Of a stretch of 64,000 nt of DNA, positions 9,891-19,305 are shown in pieces (within the stretch, counting starts at the first letter, position 1; each line of letters begins with the position of its first letter). This DNA comes from Vibrio profundi (GTDB lineage: Bacteria > Pseudomonadota > Gammaproteobacteria > Enterobacterales > Vibrionaceae). The stretch is taken from assembly GCF_005281835.1 (NCBI RefSeq), contig NZ_RZIS01000003.1, positions 310,001-374,000 on the forward strand, in the 5' to 3' direction. Position numbers and translations under genes: made by a program. The notes under the pieces were generated by a model. It saw nothing but the letters and a program-made list of their open reading frames with translations, was not told where the DNA came from and made no database searches.

Positions 9891-11060
9891 ATGAAGTTTT
9901 CGTTCAAGTCTCCACTTGTAATTCTTAGTTCCTTATCATTCGCCGTTTCTGCTTTTGCCGCTCCTACTATCGTACCGGATCCGCCTTCACTCGGAGCGAA
10001 AGGTTACGTATTAATGGACTTCCATTCTGGTGAAGTTCTTGTCGAGAAGAATTCGAACACCCCTCTTAATCCAGCAAGCTTAACCAAGCTCATGACCGCC
10101 TATGTCGCAGGGCAAGAAATGTTGCGTGGGAATATATCCGCAGATGATCAAGTGACGATCAGTCGTAATGCGTGGGCGAAAAACTTCCCTGATTCGTCAA
10201 AGATGTTTATCGAGGTCAACACGGACGTCCAAATGATGGACTTGTACCGTGGTTTAATTGTTCAGTCTGGTAACGACGCTAGTGTTGCAATTGCAGAACA
10301 CGTAGCAGGCTCGGAAGGCGCATTTGTAGGGCTGATGAACTCATGGGCAGCGACGCTTAACTTGACGAATACACAATTTGCCAATGCACACGGTTTAGAC
10401 TCTGAGAATCTTTATTCAACGCCTTATGATATCGCGCTACTTGGCCAAGCCATTATTCGCGACCTACCAGATATTTATAGCCTGTATAGCGAGACATCAT
10501 ACACTTACAACGGCATCACCCAATATAACCGCAATGGCTTGCTTAGAGATCGCAGCCTGAATGTTGATGGTATGAAAACCGGTTTTACTTCTGGAGCGGG
10601 CTACAGCCTTGCTAGCTCTGCTACTCAAGGTGACATGCGTTTAATCGCTGTTGTTATGGGATCATCCAGCGCCAAGAGCAGAGAATCGGAAAGTAAGCAG
10701 CTGTTAAGTTATGGATTTCGTTTTTTCGACACGGTTAACCCACACAAACAAGGCGATGAAGTCACAGCCGAACGAGTCTGGTTTGGTGAACAGGACTCCA
10801 TCAAGCTTGGTGTCGGAGAAGATACTTACGTGACATTGCCACGCAGCGATCGTAATAAACTCAGCGCATCAGTGGAGCTAAGTAGCGATCTAAAAGCACC
10901 GATTGAAAAAGGAGCTGTGCTTGGGCAAGTTCACTATACGGTGGATGGGGAAGACATTAAGTCACAGCCACTGATCGCGCTAGAATCGGTCGAACAAGGC
11001 AGCATGTTTAAGCGTTTATTGGATACGATTAAACTATTTTTCTCTGGGCTATTTTCATAA
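9891..11060 (+). CDS. dacA: Serine-type D-alanyl-D-alanine carboxypeptidase (PBP5/6 family)
   Basis: Trims the terminal D-Ala from peptidoglycan pentapeptides in the periplasm. I start at ATG 9891, which gives a clean signal peptide cut after AFA (residues 21-23); an upstream in-frame ATG would add eight residues. Active-site motifs: SLTK with nucleophile Ser63, an SGN triad in the ETH-like region near 126, and KTG near 230. The C-terminal third is the beta-rich PBP5_C domain, ending in a hydrophobic amphipathic tail (FKRLLDTIKLFFSGLFS) that anchors the protein to the inner membrane. The 389-residue length fits DacA/DacC; the genome may hold another copy, so the symbol is provisional. Confidence 0.85.
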   Translation: MKFSFKSPLVILSSLSFAVSAFAAPTIVPDPPSLGAKGYVLMDFHSGEVLVEKNSNTPLNPASLTKLMTAYVAGQEMLRGNISADDQVTISRNAWAKNFPDSSKMFIEVNTDVQMMDLYRGLIVQSGNDASVAIAEHVAGSEGAFVGLMNSWAATLNLTNTQFANAHGLDSENLYSTPYDIALLGQAIIRDLPDIYSLYSETSYTYNGITQYNRNGLLRDRSLNVDGMKTGFTSGAGYSLASSATQGDMRLIAVVMGSSSAKSRESESKQLLSYGFRFFDTVNPHKQGDEVTAERVWFGEQDSIKLGVGEDTYVTLPRSDRNKLSASVELSSDLKAPIEKGAVLGQVHYTVDGEDIKSQPLIALESVEQGSMFKRLLDTIKLFFSGLFS

Positions 11061-11081
11061 TTAAAGTTCTGAGTTAAATAT

Positions 11082-11114
11082 AAAAAGGCGAAGTCTCTAG
11101 ACTTCGCCTTTTTA
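11082..11114. terminator. Bidirectional terminator between dacA and the first phoX-type gene
   Basis: AAAAAGGCGAAGTC-tcta-GACTTCGCCTTTTT is a near-perfect hairpin flanked by A and T runs, placed between convergent genes. Confidence 0.9.
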
Positions 11115-11134
11115 TTTAGCATGCTGTGTAATGG

Positions 11135-13168
11135 TTAAACAGCGATTTCACCACCGTCTTTACGACGAATGACTACGGTTGAAGCTCGTGGGCGTACGTT
11201 AACGCCTGCTGGAGTGACTTGCGTAGCATCTTCACTGTATGGCCAGTTTCCAGGGTGCTGGATGTTAATAAACAGCGATTTGTAATCTGGGCTGATAGTA
11301 AAGCCTGTCACTTCACACCCATTCGGGCCTACAAAGAAGCGCTTAAGCTGAGCTTGGTTTTGTGAATTAATAACTTCACTTTCACCATTTTGATCTACTA
11401 GCGTTGATGGCACAACGGCAAGCATTTGGTCATTGGTGTAGCTGGTAACTTCTGATGCACCATTGTCGGTTTGGATCCACAAAATGCCGCGTCCATCGAA
11501 TGCTAAGCCATCTGGGCTCGCAAACTGGTTTAGATCAGTTAGACCAGAGCGGTTAATCTGACTACCACCATTTTCTGGAGCGCCGAATACAAAGATATCC
11601 CAATCGAAATCTGTAGCGGAAGAGCCTTCGTCCCAACGAATCACGTGGCCGAACTTATTATTGATTCTAGGGTTAGCTGAGTTACCTTCTTTACGCTTAG
11701 TGTTGTTCGTTAGCGTTAGGTAGGCTGTACCAGTCATTGGGTCAACTGCACACCATTCAGGGCGATCCATCGGAGTTGCACCGACTAAATCCGCAGCGCC
11801 CGCTGTATTGATAATAATTTCAGCAAGAGAGTCAAAGGTGTCGCTTAATGTACCACCGTTGACGGTTTGGCTTACCATCGTCAAAGGAAGCCAGTTACCA
11901 CTGCCATCATCGTTGAACTTAGCGACATACAGTGTGCCTTTGTCCATGTACTTATCGCCAGTGCTTAGACGATTTGAAGTGTTAGCATCTGCTGGATCCC
12001 ACTTCGCTTCTGAAACAAATTTGTATAAGTACTCGAATCGAGAATCATGCCCAGAGTAGAAAACGACAGGTTCACCTTCGGTGAGTTTACCGAAAGTACA
12101 ACCTTCGTGCCGGAATCGACCAAGAGCAGTACGCTTTTTCGCACGAGAGTGCTGTGTATAAGGGTCGATTTCAACAATATAGCCGTGTCCGTTTGCCTCG
12201 TTACGGTAATCATCTAACGCAGAAGCACCTGAAGGAGTCACATCAAAACGCGTAAATTCGTCTAGGCGTTCTTCGTTATTACCCGACAATGTATCCCAGC
12301 CGTAACGTGTTGTTGTGGTGGAAACTCCAATACGCTCTTGAGCTGGCGTAGTTTTGCCTTTATTGACGAAATAACCTGGCCAGTTTTCTTCACAAGTAAG
12401 GTAGGTCCCCCATGGTGTATAACCATTACCACAGTTGTTTAATGTGCCGCGAGCTTGGCTACCGTCTTGAGAGAAACGGGTTTTTACTGAATCGTGGTAA
12501 GCAAGTGGGCCAGATATGTCCATAACGGTCGCGCCAGTGTAGCGGCGGTTTAGTGGGTCAGTGTCTGCAAGCTCCCACGTGTTGTCGTTAAGGGTAATGC
12601 GCACTACGCTCACACCATGAGCATTAATTTCTTTACGAACTTCATCAACGATTGTTCGTACATCACTTTGTGAAGTTGGGCCATTCGGATGAAGTGCATC
12701 GACATCAATGTATTCGTGGTTAATAACAAGCAGGCCGTCCGTACCACTGGTATTTAGAGGGAAGAAGTGCATTCCGTCATGGTGCATTCCTAAAGCGTTA
12801 GCTTGATCTTGAGCTGTATTTGAACCGTCTTTTTTCCACTCGTTGCCCATAGCATTTAATGGCGTGCCCCAAGGAACCAATACTTGAGCAGTGTAGCCGT
12901 TAGGAACGACAACGCCATCTGTTAATGAGCCAGCTACAGAGTCAAAGTTTAATACCGCACTGCTCTGTTTTGCTTGTGATGACGCTCCAGTTAACGTGGT
13001 GGTTGAATTACAACCTGAAAGGCCAAATGCGCCAAACGCTGTCATCGCACTTAGACCTAGGCCACCCTTAAGTACTTTTCTTCTTGAAAGACTCGCTTCT
13101 AGTACATCTTCAAATGGTTTGTTTTTGCTCTTGTTAAATAAAGTACCGTCAAAGGTTTCCTTGCTCAT
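11135..13168 (-). CDS. PhoX-family (DUF839) Tat-exported lipoprotein, copy 1
   Basis: Predicted PhoX-type phosphatase (DUF839 beta-propeller that binds Ca and Fe in characterised members). The N-terminus has a twin-arginine motif SRRKVLK (residues 28-34) and, at the end of the hydrophobic segment, a lipobox-like LSGC, so it is probably exported folded by Tat and anchored as a lipoprotein. Conserved propeller segments include CEENWPGYF, RHEGCTFGK, DRPEWCAVDP and NQFASPDGLAFD. The 677 residues match the family. It lies 187 bases downstream of a very similar gene on the same strand. The substrate is probably phosphate esters; the phoX symbol is withheld because DUF839 members vary. Confidence 0.8.
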   Translation of the reverse strand: MSKETFDGTLFNKSKNKPFEDVLEASLSRRKVLKGGLGLSAMTAFGAFGLSGCNSTTTLTGASSQAKQSSAVLNFDSVAGSLTDGVVVPNGYTAQVLVPWGTPLNAMGNEWKKDGSNTAQDQANALGMHHDGMHFFPLNTSGTDGLLVINHEYIDVDALHPNGPTSQSDVRTIVDEVRKEINAHGVSVVRITLNDNTWELADTDPLNRRYTGATVMDISGPLAYHDSVKTRFSQDGSQARGTLNNCGNGYTPWGTYLTCEENWPGYFVNKGKTTPAQERIGVSTTTTRYGWDTLSGNNEERLDEFTRFDVTPSGASALDDYRNEANGHGYIVEIDPYTQHSRAKKRTALGRFRHEGCTFGKLTEGEPVVFYSGHDSRFEYLYKFVSEAKWDPADANTSNRLSTGDKYMDKGTLYVAKFNDDGSGNWLPLTMVSQTVNGGTLSDTFDSLAEIIINTAGAADLVGATPMDRPEWCAVDPMTGTAYLTLTNNTKRKEGNSANPRINNKFGHVIRWDEGSSATDFDWDIFVFGAPENGGSQINRSGLTDLNQFASPDGLAFDGRGILWIQTDNGASEVTSYTNDQMLAVVPSTLVDQNGESEVINSQNQAQLKRFFVGPNGCEVTGFTISPDYKSLFINIQHPGNWPYSEDATQVTPAGVNVRPRASTVVIRRKDGGEIAV

Positions 13169-13355
13169 CTGTGTATTTCCCAGTGGTTTTGTTATTGGAA
13201 TTAATTTGAGAGCAATCCTGATTGAGAAACATGACGTTTTATCGCATGTTTCGTTAAGCTTTTGTTTCTAAATTATTTCATTGGCTTTTGTGGGCAAAAT
13301 TGCCAAGGCGAACTCAAAGAATTGCGCCTTGGCTTTATGAATAGACAGCTAATGA

Positions 13356-15398
13356 TTAGACGGCAATTTCGCCCCCATCGACACGGCGAATCGCTACTGT
13401 TGAAGCTCGCGGGCGAACAGGTTGACCTTCTGGAGTAACTTCAGTGGCATCATCGCTGTAAGGCCAGTTTGACGGGTGTTGAATATTGATAAACACTGAC
13501 TTGTAGTCAGGGCTAATGGCAAAACCAGTCACTTCACAACCATTTGGACCTACAAAAAATCGCTTAAGCTCAGCTTGGTTGGATTCACTGATGGCTCGAT
13601 CTTCTCCGTTGGCATCATCTAATCGAGTCGGGACGACTGCCAGCATTTGGTCATTAGTGTAACTCGTGACTTCTGAAGCTCCGTTGTCGGTTTGAATCCA
13701 GAGAATGCCACGGCCATCGAACGCCAACCCGTCAGGACTTGCAAATTGGTTCAAATCCGTTAAGCCTGAACGGTTTATTTCTTCAGAGTCTGCATTTGCT
13801 GGCGAGCCGAATACGAAAATGTCCCAATCAAAGCTTGTGACTGTATCTCCCTCATCCCAACGAATGATGTGGCCGAACTTGTTGTTGGCGCGAGGGTTTG
13901 CCGCATCAACTTGATCTTCAGCGCGTCGAGTGTTGTTGGTCAGCGTTAAATAGATCGCTCCTGTCATTGGGTCTACAGCGCACCATTCTGGGCGATCCAT
14001 TGGGGTTGCTTCAACCAAATCAGCAGCGCCTGCGGTGTTTATAATAATGTCAGCAATACTATCGAAATCATCAGCTAATGTGCCGCCACCAGGCTTTTCG
14101 GTTTCTAACGTAAGCGCCAGCCAGTTGCCGCTTCCATCCTCGTTGAACTTGGCGACATAAAGCGTCCCTTCATCCATATATTTGTCACCGGTTGCTAAAC
14201 GGTTATCAGGAGTCGCGTCGGCCTCTTCCCAATTCGCTTTTGAGACAAACTTATACAGATACTCGAACTGCGAATCATGGCCAGAATAGAATACAACAGG
14301 CTGACCCTCAGTGAGTTTGCCGAAAGTGCAACCTTCGTGACGGAATCGCCCTAGAGCTGTGCGTTTCTTAGCGATTGAGTCTTGTGTATACGGGTCAATT
14401 TCGACGATATAGCCATGACCATTGGCTTCATTTCGGTAGTCTTCACTTGCAGAAGCTTCTATTTCGGTAACATTAAATCGGGCAAATTCATCATCGTTTT
14501 CTTCATTGTTGCCAGCTAATGTGTCCCACCCGTAGCGGGTGCTAGTATCTGAAACACCAATGCGCTCTTGATCTGCTGTTAATGAACCTTCGTTAACAAA
14601 GTAACCTGGCCAGTTTTCTTCACAGGTCAGGTAAGTTCCCCAAGGTGTATAGCCATTCCCACAGTTGTTAAGTGTTCCTCGGGCTTGGGTTCCATCCTGA
14701 GAAAACTTGGTTACAAGAGAGTTATGCCCAGCAAGTGGCCCTGAAATATCCATTGTCGTCGCGCCTGTATATCGGCGGTTTAGTGGATCAGTGTCTATTG
14801 CTTTCCAGACGTCATTTTCAAGAGTTATACGGACAACAGATACACCATGAGCATTAATTTCTTTACGAACTTCGTCGATATCAAGGCGATCATTATTACT
14901 AGACGTTGGTCCATTTTGGTGGAGAGCATCCTGGTCAATGTATTCGTGGTTTATGACTAAAAGTCCGTCATTGCCATCTGCACTGATCGGGAAAAAGTGC
15001 ATACCGTCGTGATGCATACCTAGTGCGTTTGCTTGGTCTTCTGCTGTGTTAGAGCCATCATCTTGCCAAAGGTTACCCGAGGCGTTTAGTGGTGTTCCCC
15101 AAGGCACAAGCACTTGAGCTGTGTAGCCATTAGGAACGACAACGCCATCAGTTAGTGATCCTGAAATCGAATCGAAATTCAACACGGCGTTGCTTTGTCC
15201 GCCTTGAGAGTCTCCGTTGGTGCCCGACGATGTTTCGTTACAGCCCGTGAGCCCGAATGCCCCAAATGCAGTCATTGCACTTAAGCCTAGGCCTCCTTTA
15301 AGTACTTTTCTTCTAGAAAGGTTAGCCTGAAGTACATCATCGAATGGTTTGTTTTTGCTTTTGTTATATAAAGTTGCGTCAAAAGTTGCTTTGCTCAT
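13356..15398 (-). CDS. PhoX-family (DUF839) Tat-exported lipoprotein, copy 2
   Basis: A tandem paralogue of the downstream gene: 680 residues, same Tat motif (SRRKVLK, residues 28-34) and lipobox (LTGC), near-identical over long stretches, with divergence concentrated in the linker after the lipid cysteine and in surface loops (for example residues about 60-75 and 435-450). All large conserved propeller segments seen in copy 1 are also intact. The upstream sequences are also recognisably duplicated (shared ACATGACGTTTT and TTTCGTTAA words), so the duplicated unit included the promoter region. I see no clear Pho box. Confidence 0.8.
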   Translation of the reverse strand: MSKATFDATLYNKSKNKPFDDVLQANLSRRKVLKGGLGLSAMTAFGAFGLTGCNETSSGTNGDSQGGQSNAVLNFDSISGSLTDGVVVPNGYTAQVLVPWGTPLNASGNLWQDDGSNTAEDQANALGMHHDGMHFFPISADGNDGLLVINHEYIDQDALHQNGPTSSNNDRLDIDEVRKEINAHGVSVVRITLENDVWKAIDTDPLNRRYTGATTMDISGPLAGHNSLVTKFSQDGTQARGTLNNCGNGYTPWGTYLTCEENWPGYFVNEGSLTADQERIGVSDTSTRYGWDTLAGNNEENDDEFARFNVTEIEASASEDYRNEANGHGYIVEIDPYTQDSIAKKRTALGRFRHEGCTFGKLTEGQPVVFYSGHDSQFEYLYKFVSKANWEEADATPDNRLATGDKYMDEGTLYVAKFNEDGSGNWLALTLETEKPGGGTLADDFDSIADIIINTAGAADLVEATPMDRPEWCAVDPMTGAIYLTLTNNTRRAEDQVDAANPRANNKFGHIIRWDEGDTVTSFDWDIFVFGSPANADSEEINRSGLTDLNQFASPDGLAFDGRGILWIQTDNGASEVTSYTNDQMLAVVPTRLDDANGEDRAISESNQAELKRFFVGPNGCEVTGFAISPDYKSVFINIQHPSNWPYSDDATEVTPEGQPVRPRASTVAIRRVDGGEIAV

Positions 15399-15591
15399 CA
15401 GTTATTTACCAGTGTGTTTTTTGTAGGAGTTAATGTGGGAGTAATGCTGGTAGAAGAACATGACGTTTTGTGGTGTATTTCGTTAACCTTTTGTTCCTAA
15501 GTTATTCATTATTATAATTTTGGAACGAAGGCGTTGGAATTTGCAGAAAACCGTGTATAAATGCCGTACTAAACCTGAAAGTGAGAACATC

Positions 15592-15930
15592 ATGAAACTA
15601 GATAAATTAGACAATAAAAATCGTCGTATCCGCAAAAAGCTGTATTTAGGTGAGTTTGCGATTCTAGGTTTTGAAGTAAGCTGCGTTACTTCGATCAAAG
15701 ATTTCGATGCATACGATTCGTTCGTTGATGAGTTCATTGATTACATCGACAGCATTGAACTGTGTTTCGGTGGTGGAGGCCTTGAACTGTTTGAAGGCTT
15801 CTTATGTTCGACAGAGCGCTACCGCTCAGTAACTGAAGAAGAAAAAGCACTAGTGGTAGCCTGGTTAGAAAACCGCGCTGAAGTGACGAAAGTAGAAACA
15901 AGCGAATTAGTAGATGCGAACTACGCGTAA
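15592..15930 (+). CDS. yggL: YggL family 50S ribosome-binding protein (DUF469)
   Basis: A 112-residue acidic protein of the YggL_50S_bp family, reported to bind the large ribosomal subunit. Features: the basic N-terminus KNRRIRKKLYLGEF, then FEVSC, the acidic DSFVDEFIDYIDSIELCFGGGG segment and a YRSVTEEEKALVVAWL helix. The ATG at 15592 is chosen over an upstream in-frame ATG because the family begins close to this basic stretch. It is divergent from the phoX pair and followed by a strong terminator, so it is probably monocistronic. Confidence 0.85.
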   Translation: MKLDKLDNKNRRIRKKLYLGEFAILGFEVSCVTSIKDFDAYDSFVDEFIDYIDSIELCFGGGGLELFEGFLCSTERYRSVTEEEKALVVAWLENRAEVTKVETSELVDANYA

Positions 15931-15952
15931 TTAAAGCGAATTCGCTGGTAAC

Positions 15953-15980
15953 AAAAAGCAGCCTAGTTGGCTGCTTTTTT
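15953..15980. terminator. Bidirectional terminator after yggL
   Basis: AAAAAGCAGCC-tagtt-GGCTGCTTTTTT lies between the convergent yggL and DUF3069 genes. Confidence 0.9.
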
Positions 15981-15993
15981 AATGTCTGATTAT

Positions 15994-16443
15994 TTATGAT
16001 TTCTCTTCATTTACTTTAGCGTAGTAGTGAAGAAGCTCTGTCAGTTCTTTCACCCAACCAAAAGCGTCAGTCGGTGCTTTCTTTAAAATATCTTCGACTT
16101 TGGCACAGTGTGTTTCCAAATCGATGGCTTCTTCTAAATTGAAGGAAATGGAATAGAAGTGCCAAAGCAATAATCGAGTCATACGCTCTATGTTTTGCTG
16201 AGAGTTTTCAGATTCTGAGAAGGCTAGGTTGACTTCACCCAATGCAATGGCCGTCATTCGCAACATAGCGTCAAATTTCGCTGATTGCATGCGTTCTTCG
16301 CTCGTAATTTCTTCTTGCTCAAACGTAAACAGTTCGTTCATCGCTTCTTCTGGAACGAGGCGGTGAATCATACGTAGGCTGAATTCTTCAAGTTCATGGC
16401 GTGGCATAGTTAGTAAACTATTAAGCGTGTAATCGCGTTGCAT
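15994..16443 (-). CDS. DUF3069 family protein
   Basis: A 149-residue, all-helical, acidic cytoplasmic protein. The pattern (RHELEEFSLRMIHRLVPEEAM, then FDAMLRMTAIALGEVN) fits DUF3069, a family I know mainly from Vibrionaceae. There is no signal peptide, metal site or catalytic motif. Its function is unknown. It is alone on its strand between a terminator and the EamA gene, with about 120 bases to the latter. Confidence 0.7.
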   Translation of the reverse strand: MQRDYTLNSLLTMPRHELEEFSLRMIHRLVPEEAMNELFTFEQEEITSEERMQSAKFDAMLRMTAIALGEVNLAFSESENSQQNIERMTRLLLWHFYSISFNLEEAIDLETHCAKVEDILKKAPTDAFGWVKELTELLHYYAKVNEEKS

Positions 16444-16562
16444 TGCTGGTCTCTTTGCAAGGAAGAAAAGGGGCGCTAGTGTAATGGAGTTTTGGCCTAA
16501 CTACAAAATAAGAGTCATCAGGCCAAATTCATACTAAGTATTGATAGCAGCTCTAGTGATAT

Positions 16563-17486
16563 TTACGCATTTTTAGGCGGCTGATAATTCAGTGAGCTAT
16601 CTTCTTTCATAAATATGTTGCTCGCAATTAAGCTACCTACACAAATGAAGAACAGCGCTGCCCAGGTCTCAAGGTCAGGAACTTCCCCAAAAATTGGTAT
16701 GGCAAGCAGTGTTGCGATGGCAGGTGTCGCTGAGCCAAACGCAGCTGAACGCTCTGCACCAAGTTTGCCTACCGCATACAAATAGGTGAATGCAGCAATT
16801 AAGCCAGCGCCAACGCCTTGTAATGATATATGGACTAATAACTCATCAACTGGCCAAGCATTCACTGACGTTTTATAGAGGTGACTATCAAGCACACCAG
16901 TTAAGGTTAAAACAAATAAAACTAGGGTTGAAACCAGTGAGATAAACCCTGCACTCACTAGTGCGTGCAAATTCGCAACACGCGCTGAGATCGTAAATAT
17001 CGCCCACATTAAACTGCCAAGCAAAAACAGCAAGTGACCTTGAGTTTGCTGCCAATCGTAACTGTTGATACTTGTCGCTAAGAAAATCCCAATTCCAATC
17101 ACTATGAATACTAAGCCTGTAACGCGGTGACTGCTTAAGGGCTGATTAAACAGCAACACTGCAATACCCGTCACAAAAAGAGGTAGGGTACCTGGGACTA
17201 AAGCACTGCCGTGAGCAACGGGGACGAAGTTCATTGCAAAGCCAGCGACGAGTAGATAAGGAAGCCCGCAGCCAATGAACATGCCAATTAAATAGCGTAG
17301 AGGCACATTTAGTATGGCTTGTCGGCTTTTCCATACAAGAGGGAAGAGTAATAAAGCGGGAAGGGCGAAGCGGGTTAACGCAATATCTGCTGGGGTGAGA
17401 TCCGAGTTTGCACCACCTTTTAGGGAAAGAAAAAATCCAGCCCAAAGAAGAAGGGTGACGCAGATTGCCATATATCCGTATTTCAT
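16563..17486 (-). CDS. EamA/DMT family inner-membrane transporter
   Basis: A 307-residue protein with ten predicted membrane helices in two EamA repeats (about residues 5-135 and 150-285), as in RhaT/YdcZ-like metabolite exporters. It is divergent from an Lrp/AsnC-type regulator, an arrangement often seen for amino-acid exporters controlled by their regulator, so amino-acid efflux is a reasonable guess. The substrate cannot be read from sequence. Confidence 0.8.
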   Translation of the reverse strand: MKYGYMAICVTLLLWAGFFLSLKGGANSDLTPADIALTRFALPALLLFPLVWKSRQAILNVPLRYLIGMFIGCGLPYLLVAGFAMNFVPVAHGSALVPGTLPLFVTGIAVLLFNQPLSSHRVTGLVFIVIGIGIFLATSINSYDWQQTQGHLLFLLGSLMWAIFTISARVANLHALVSAGFISLVSTLVLFVLTLTGVLDSHLYKTSVNAWPVDELLVHISLQGVGAGLIAAFTYLYAVGKLGAERSAAFGSATPAIATLLAIPIFGEVPDLETWAALFFICVGSLIASNIFMKEDSSLNYQPPKNA

Positions 17487-17635
17487 CGACGTTATTAGTT
17501 TTAGTGGTAGATGCGAATATTATGATTTTGTTAGTGGGGTTTATGTTGGCAAATGTGATAATAATTTTAATTATTAGGGTGTAATCCACCAATTTTATGT
17601 TGTAAGTTGGTGGAAATAATCAAAGTGGAATTTTT

Positions 17636-18091
17636 ATGGATAGAATAGATCTGCATTTACTGTCGTTGCTGCAAAAGGACGGAAGGCTCACTACAGCGCA
17701 ACTGGCAGAGGAGGTTGGTCTTTCGGCTTCACCTTGTGCGCGACGGATAAAAAGGCTCGAAGAGCAAGGTATTATCAGCGGATATCGAGTAAGCCTATCA
17801 AGAGGCAAAGCTGGGATAGCGATGACGGTTTTTGTTGAAGTGAGTTTGAATAACCACCAAGTGACGTCAATTGAAAACTTTGAAAGTGCAATTGTACAGA
17901 TGGAAGAAGTGATTAGTTGCCATGTTGTTTCCGGCGCCTATGATTACTTGCTAGAAGTGGTCAGTAAGGATCTTACTGGGTACGAAGAATTTACTCGAAA
18001 GCTCCAGCGTCTTGAAAACGTGAAAGATATCCATACACATCTTGCGATAAGGCAAGTGAAAGGTAACGCGCCGTTACCAATTTATCAGTAG
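17636..18091 (+). CDS. Lrp/AsnC family transcriptional regulator
   Basis: A 151-residue feast/famine regulator. The N-terminal winged helix-turn-helix (residues 1-60) starts MDRIDLHLLSLLQKDGRLTT and contains ELAEEVGLSASPCARRIKRLEEQGII-type recognition residues. The C-terminal RAM domain (about 65-145) should bind an amino acid and drive oligomerisation. It is divergent from the EamA gene with a 149-base gap, making that transporter the likely target. Confidence 0.88.
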   Translation: MDRIDLHLLSLLQKDGRLTTAQLAEEVGLSASPCARRIKRLEEQGIISGYRVSLSRGKAGIAMTVFVEVSLNNHQVTSIENFESAIVQMEEVISCHVVSGAYDYLLEVVSKDLTGYEEFTRKLQRLENVKDIHTHLAIRQVKGNAPLPIYQ

Positions 18092-18112
18092 TGTTGCTGC
18101 GGGTAACGTAAT

Positions 18113-18143
18113 GAAAAAAGGAGCTCATAAAGAGCTCCTTTTT
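18113..18143. terminator. Bidirectional terminator after the Lrp-type gene
   Basis: AAAAAAGGAGCTC-ataaa-GAGCTCCTTTTT lies between convergent genes. Confidence 0.9.
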
Positions 18144-18151
18144 CGGTGTTT

Positions 18152-18394
18152 CTAGTGGTACTTGAATCTAGAAATTAAACAGTGACGTTTTTCTTCATCA
18201 ATACGAAATGAAAACGCATGTGAATGGTAGTCCTTACCATCGTTCCAGATTACTTCTCCAAAGATTTTGCAAAGTTCTAGTTCACTTACCGAACCAAATT
18301 TTTCCATGTGCTGTACAACAGATAAAAGCTTAGCTTTTACGTCGACCGGGCACTCAATATCATTCAAGCGATTGAAAACTTTGTTTTTTTGCAT
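18152..18394 (-). CDS. Small hypothetical protein (80 aa)
   Basis: A cytoplasmic 80-residue protein, charged and mixed helical/beta, with two or three cysteines and the C-terminal segment HSHAFSFRIDEEKRHCLISRF. The frame is bounded by a shared terminator downstream and an AT-rich promoter-like region upstream. I do not recognise the family. Typical neighbouring codon use supports it being a real gene. Confidence 0.6.
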   Translation of the reverse strand: MQKNKVFNRLNDIECPVDVKAKLLSVVQHMEKFGSVSELELCKIFGEVIWNDGKDYHSHAFSFRIDEEKRHCLISRFKYH

Positions 18395-18620
18395 ACACCT
18401 AGCCAGATTAATATTTATTGTTAAGTTATATGAAATCTTATGATAACAAAATTCTTAGCCCTGTAAATCAATTTGTGATGTATATCGCAATTATTATTGG
18501 GTTTTGATGGGAACTTAAACAAGTTGTTGATAAATGAAACAATAATTACCGTCAAAGTTCCGTTTAGAACACATAGTTTAAAATTATATATAAACGCAAA
18601 TTTAGTGATAGAAAACGGAG

Positions 18621-19181
18621 TTAATGTTTGGTTTGTTGGATGATTTTAGCTTCTTGGATGTAGCGGGCGCCAAGTACATCGTATTTATCTCTTAGGTTGG
18701 ATAAATCGGATTGAAGCGATTCTGAACTGCGGATATTGCTTAAGCTGGTTTGATAGTTGACTGGGTAATTCGCCTTTAAGCAATGAATACTGATTTTTTT
18801 CCATGCCAAGGTTAGGCCTAAAACCTCGTCCATTTTTTCAGTGATCAAGAGCGAACGACTAGAGATAAGCTCCGACAAATAAATCGCACTTTGAATTTGA
18901 TCATTTAGCTTTTTGTGGAATGCCCGTTTGTCTGGATGCCAAAAAGTCGCTAGTTCCTGCTCTGTGAACTCTTTGCTCATGAACACCTGCGCATCGTGTT
19001 GTGACAACAGTTCGTTAAAGCCCATTGAATTTTGGTTGTACCAATTCTCAACTTGGTGCTGTTTGTCCAGCAAATGGTTCCATGCTTGCTCATTACAGTG
19101 TTCAGCATAGGTGAACTGGCTAAACACAAAAGATAAAGAGGTTAGCCAAATCATAGGTATGTATTGAGCCAGTTTGTCCAT
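18621..19181 (-). CDS. Exported protein of unknown function
   Basis: 186 residues with an N-terminal signal peptide (hydrophobic IPMIWLTSLSFVFSQFTYA, cut before EHC). The mature part is mostly helical with long amphipathic stretches (residues 35-110 and 145-180), suggesting a coiled-coil or helical bundle. It has two cysteines, near residues 29 and 134, that could pair in the periplasm. No known domain is recognised. It is divergent from another unknown envelope protein at 19306. Confidence 0.6.
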   Translation of the reverse strand: MDKLAQYIPMIWLTSLSFVFSQFTYAEHCNEQAWNHLLDKQHQVENWYNQNSMGFNELLSQHDAQVFMSKEFTEQELATFWHPDKRAFHKKLNDQIQSAIYLSELISSRSLLITEKMDEVLGLTLAWKKISIHCLKANYPVNYQTSLSNIRSSESLQSDLSNLRDKYDVLGARYIQEAKIIQQTKH

Positions 19182-19305
19182 TAGTTACCCAAGTGTCTTA
19201 TTGAGCCATATCTCACTTATTTATTTCACTAGTTAGTATAGATGAGCAGTCGGATAAGTTGATGTACACTTAATTGATAAAGATAAACAAACGGTTAAGT
19301 GAATC

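Noticed and set aside
15399..15500. Pho box upstream of the PhoX copy
   Set aside because: The region lacks two spaced CTGTCAT-like repeats; only a single loose match is present.
19273..19288. FNR box before the SH3-like gene
   Set aside because: TTGATAAAGATAAA misses one conserved base in the right half and the region is AT-rich, so I do not list it as a feature.
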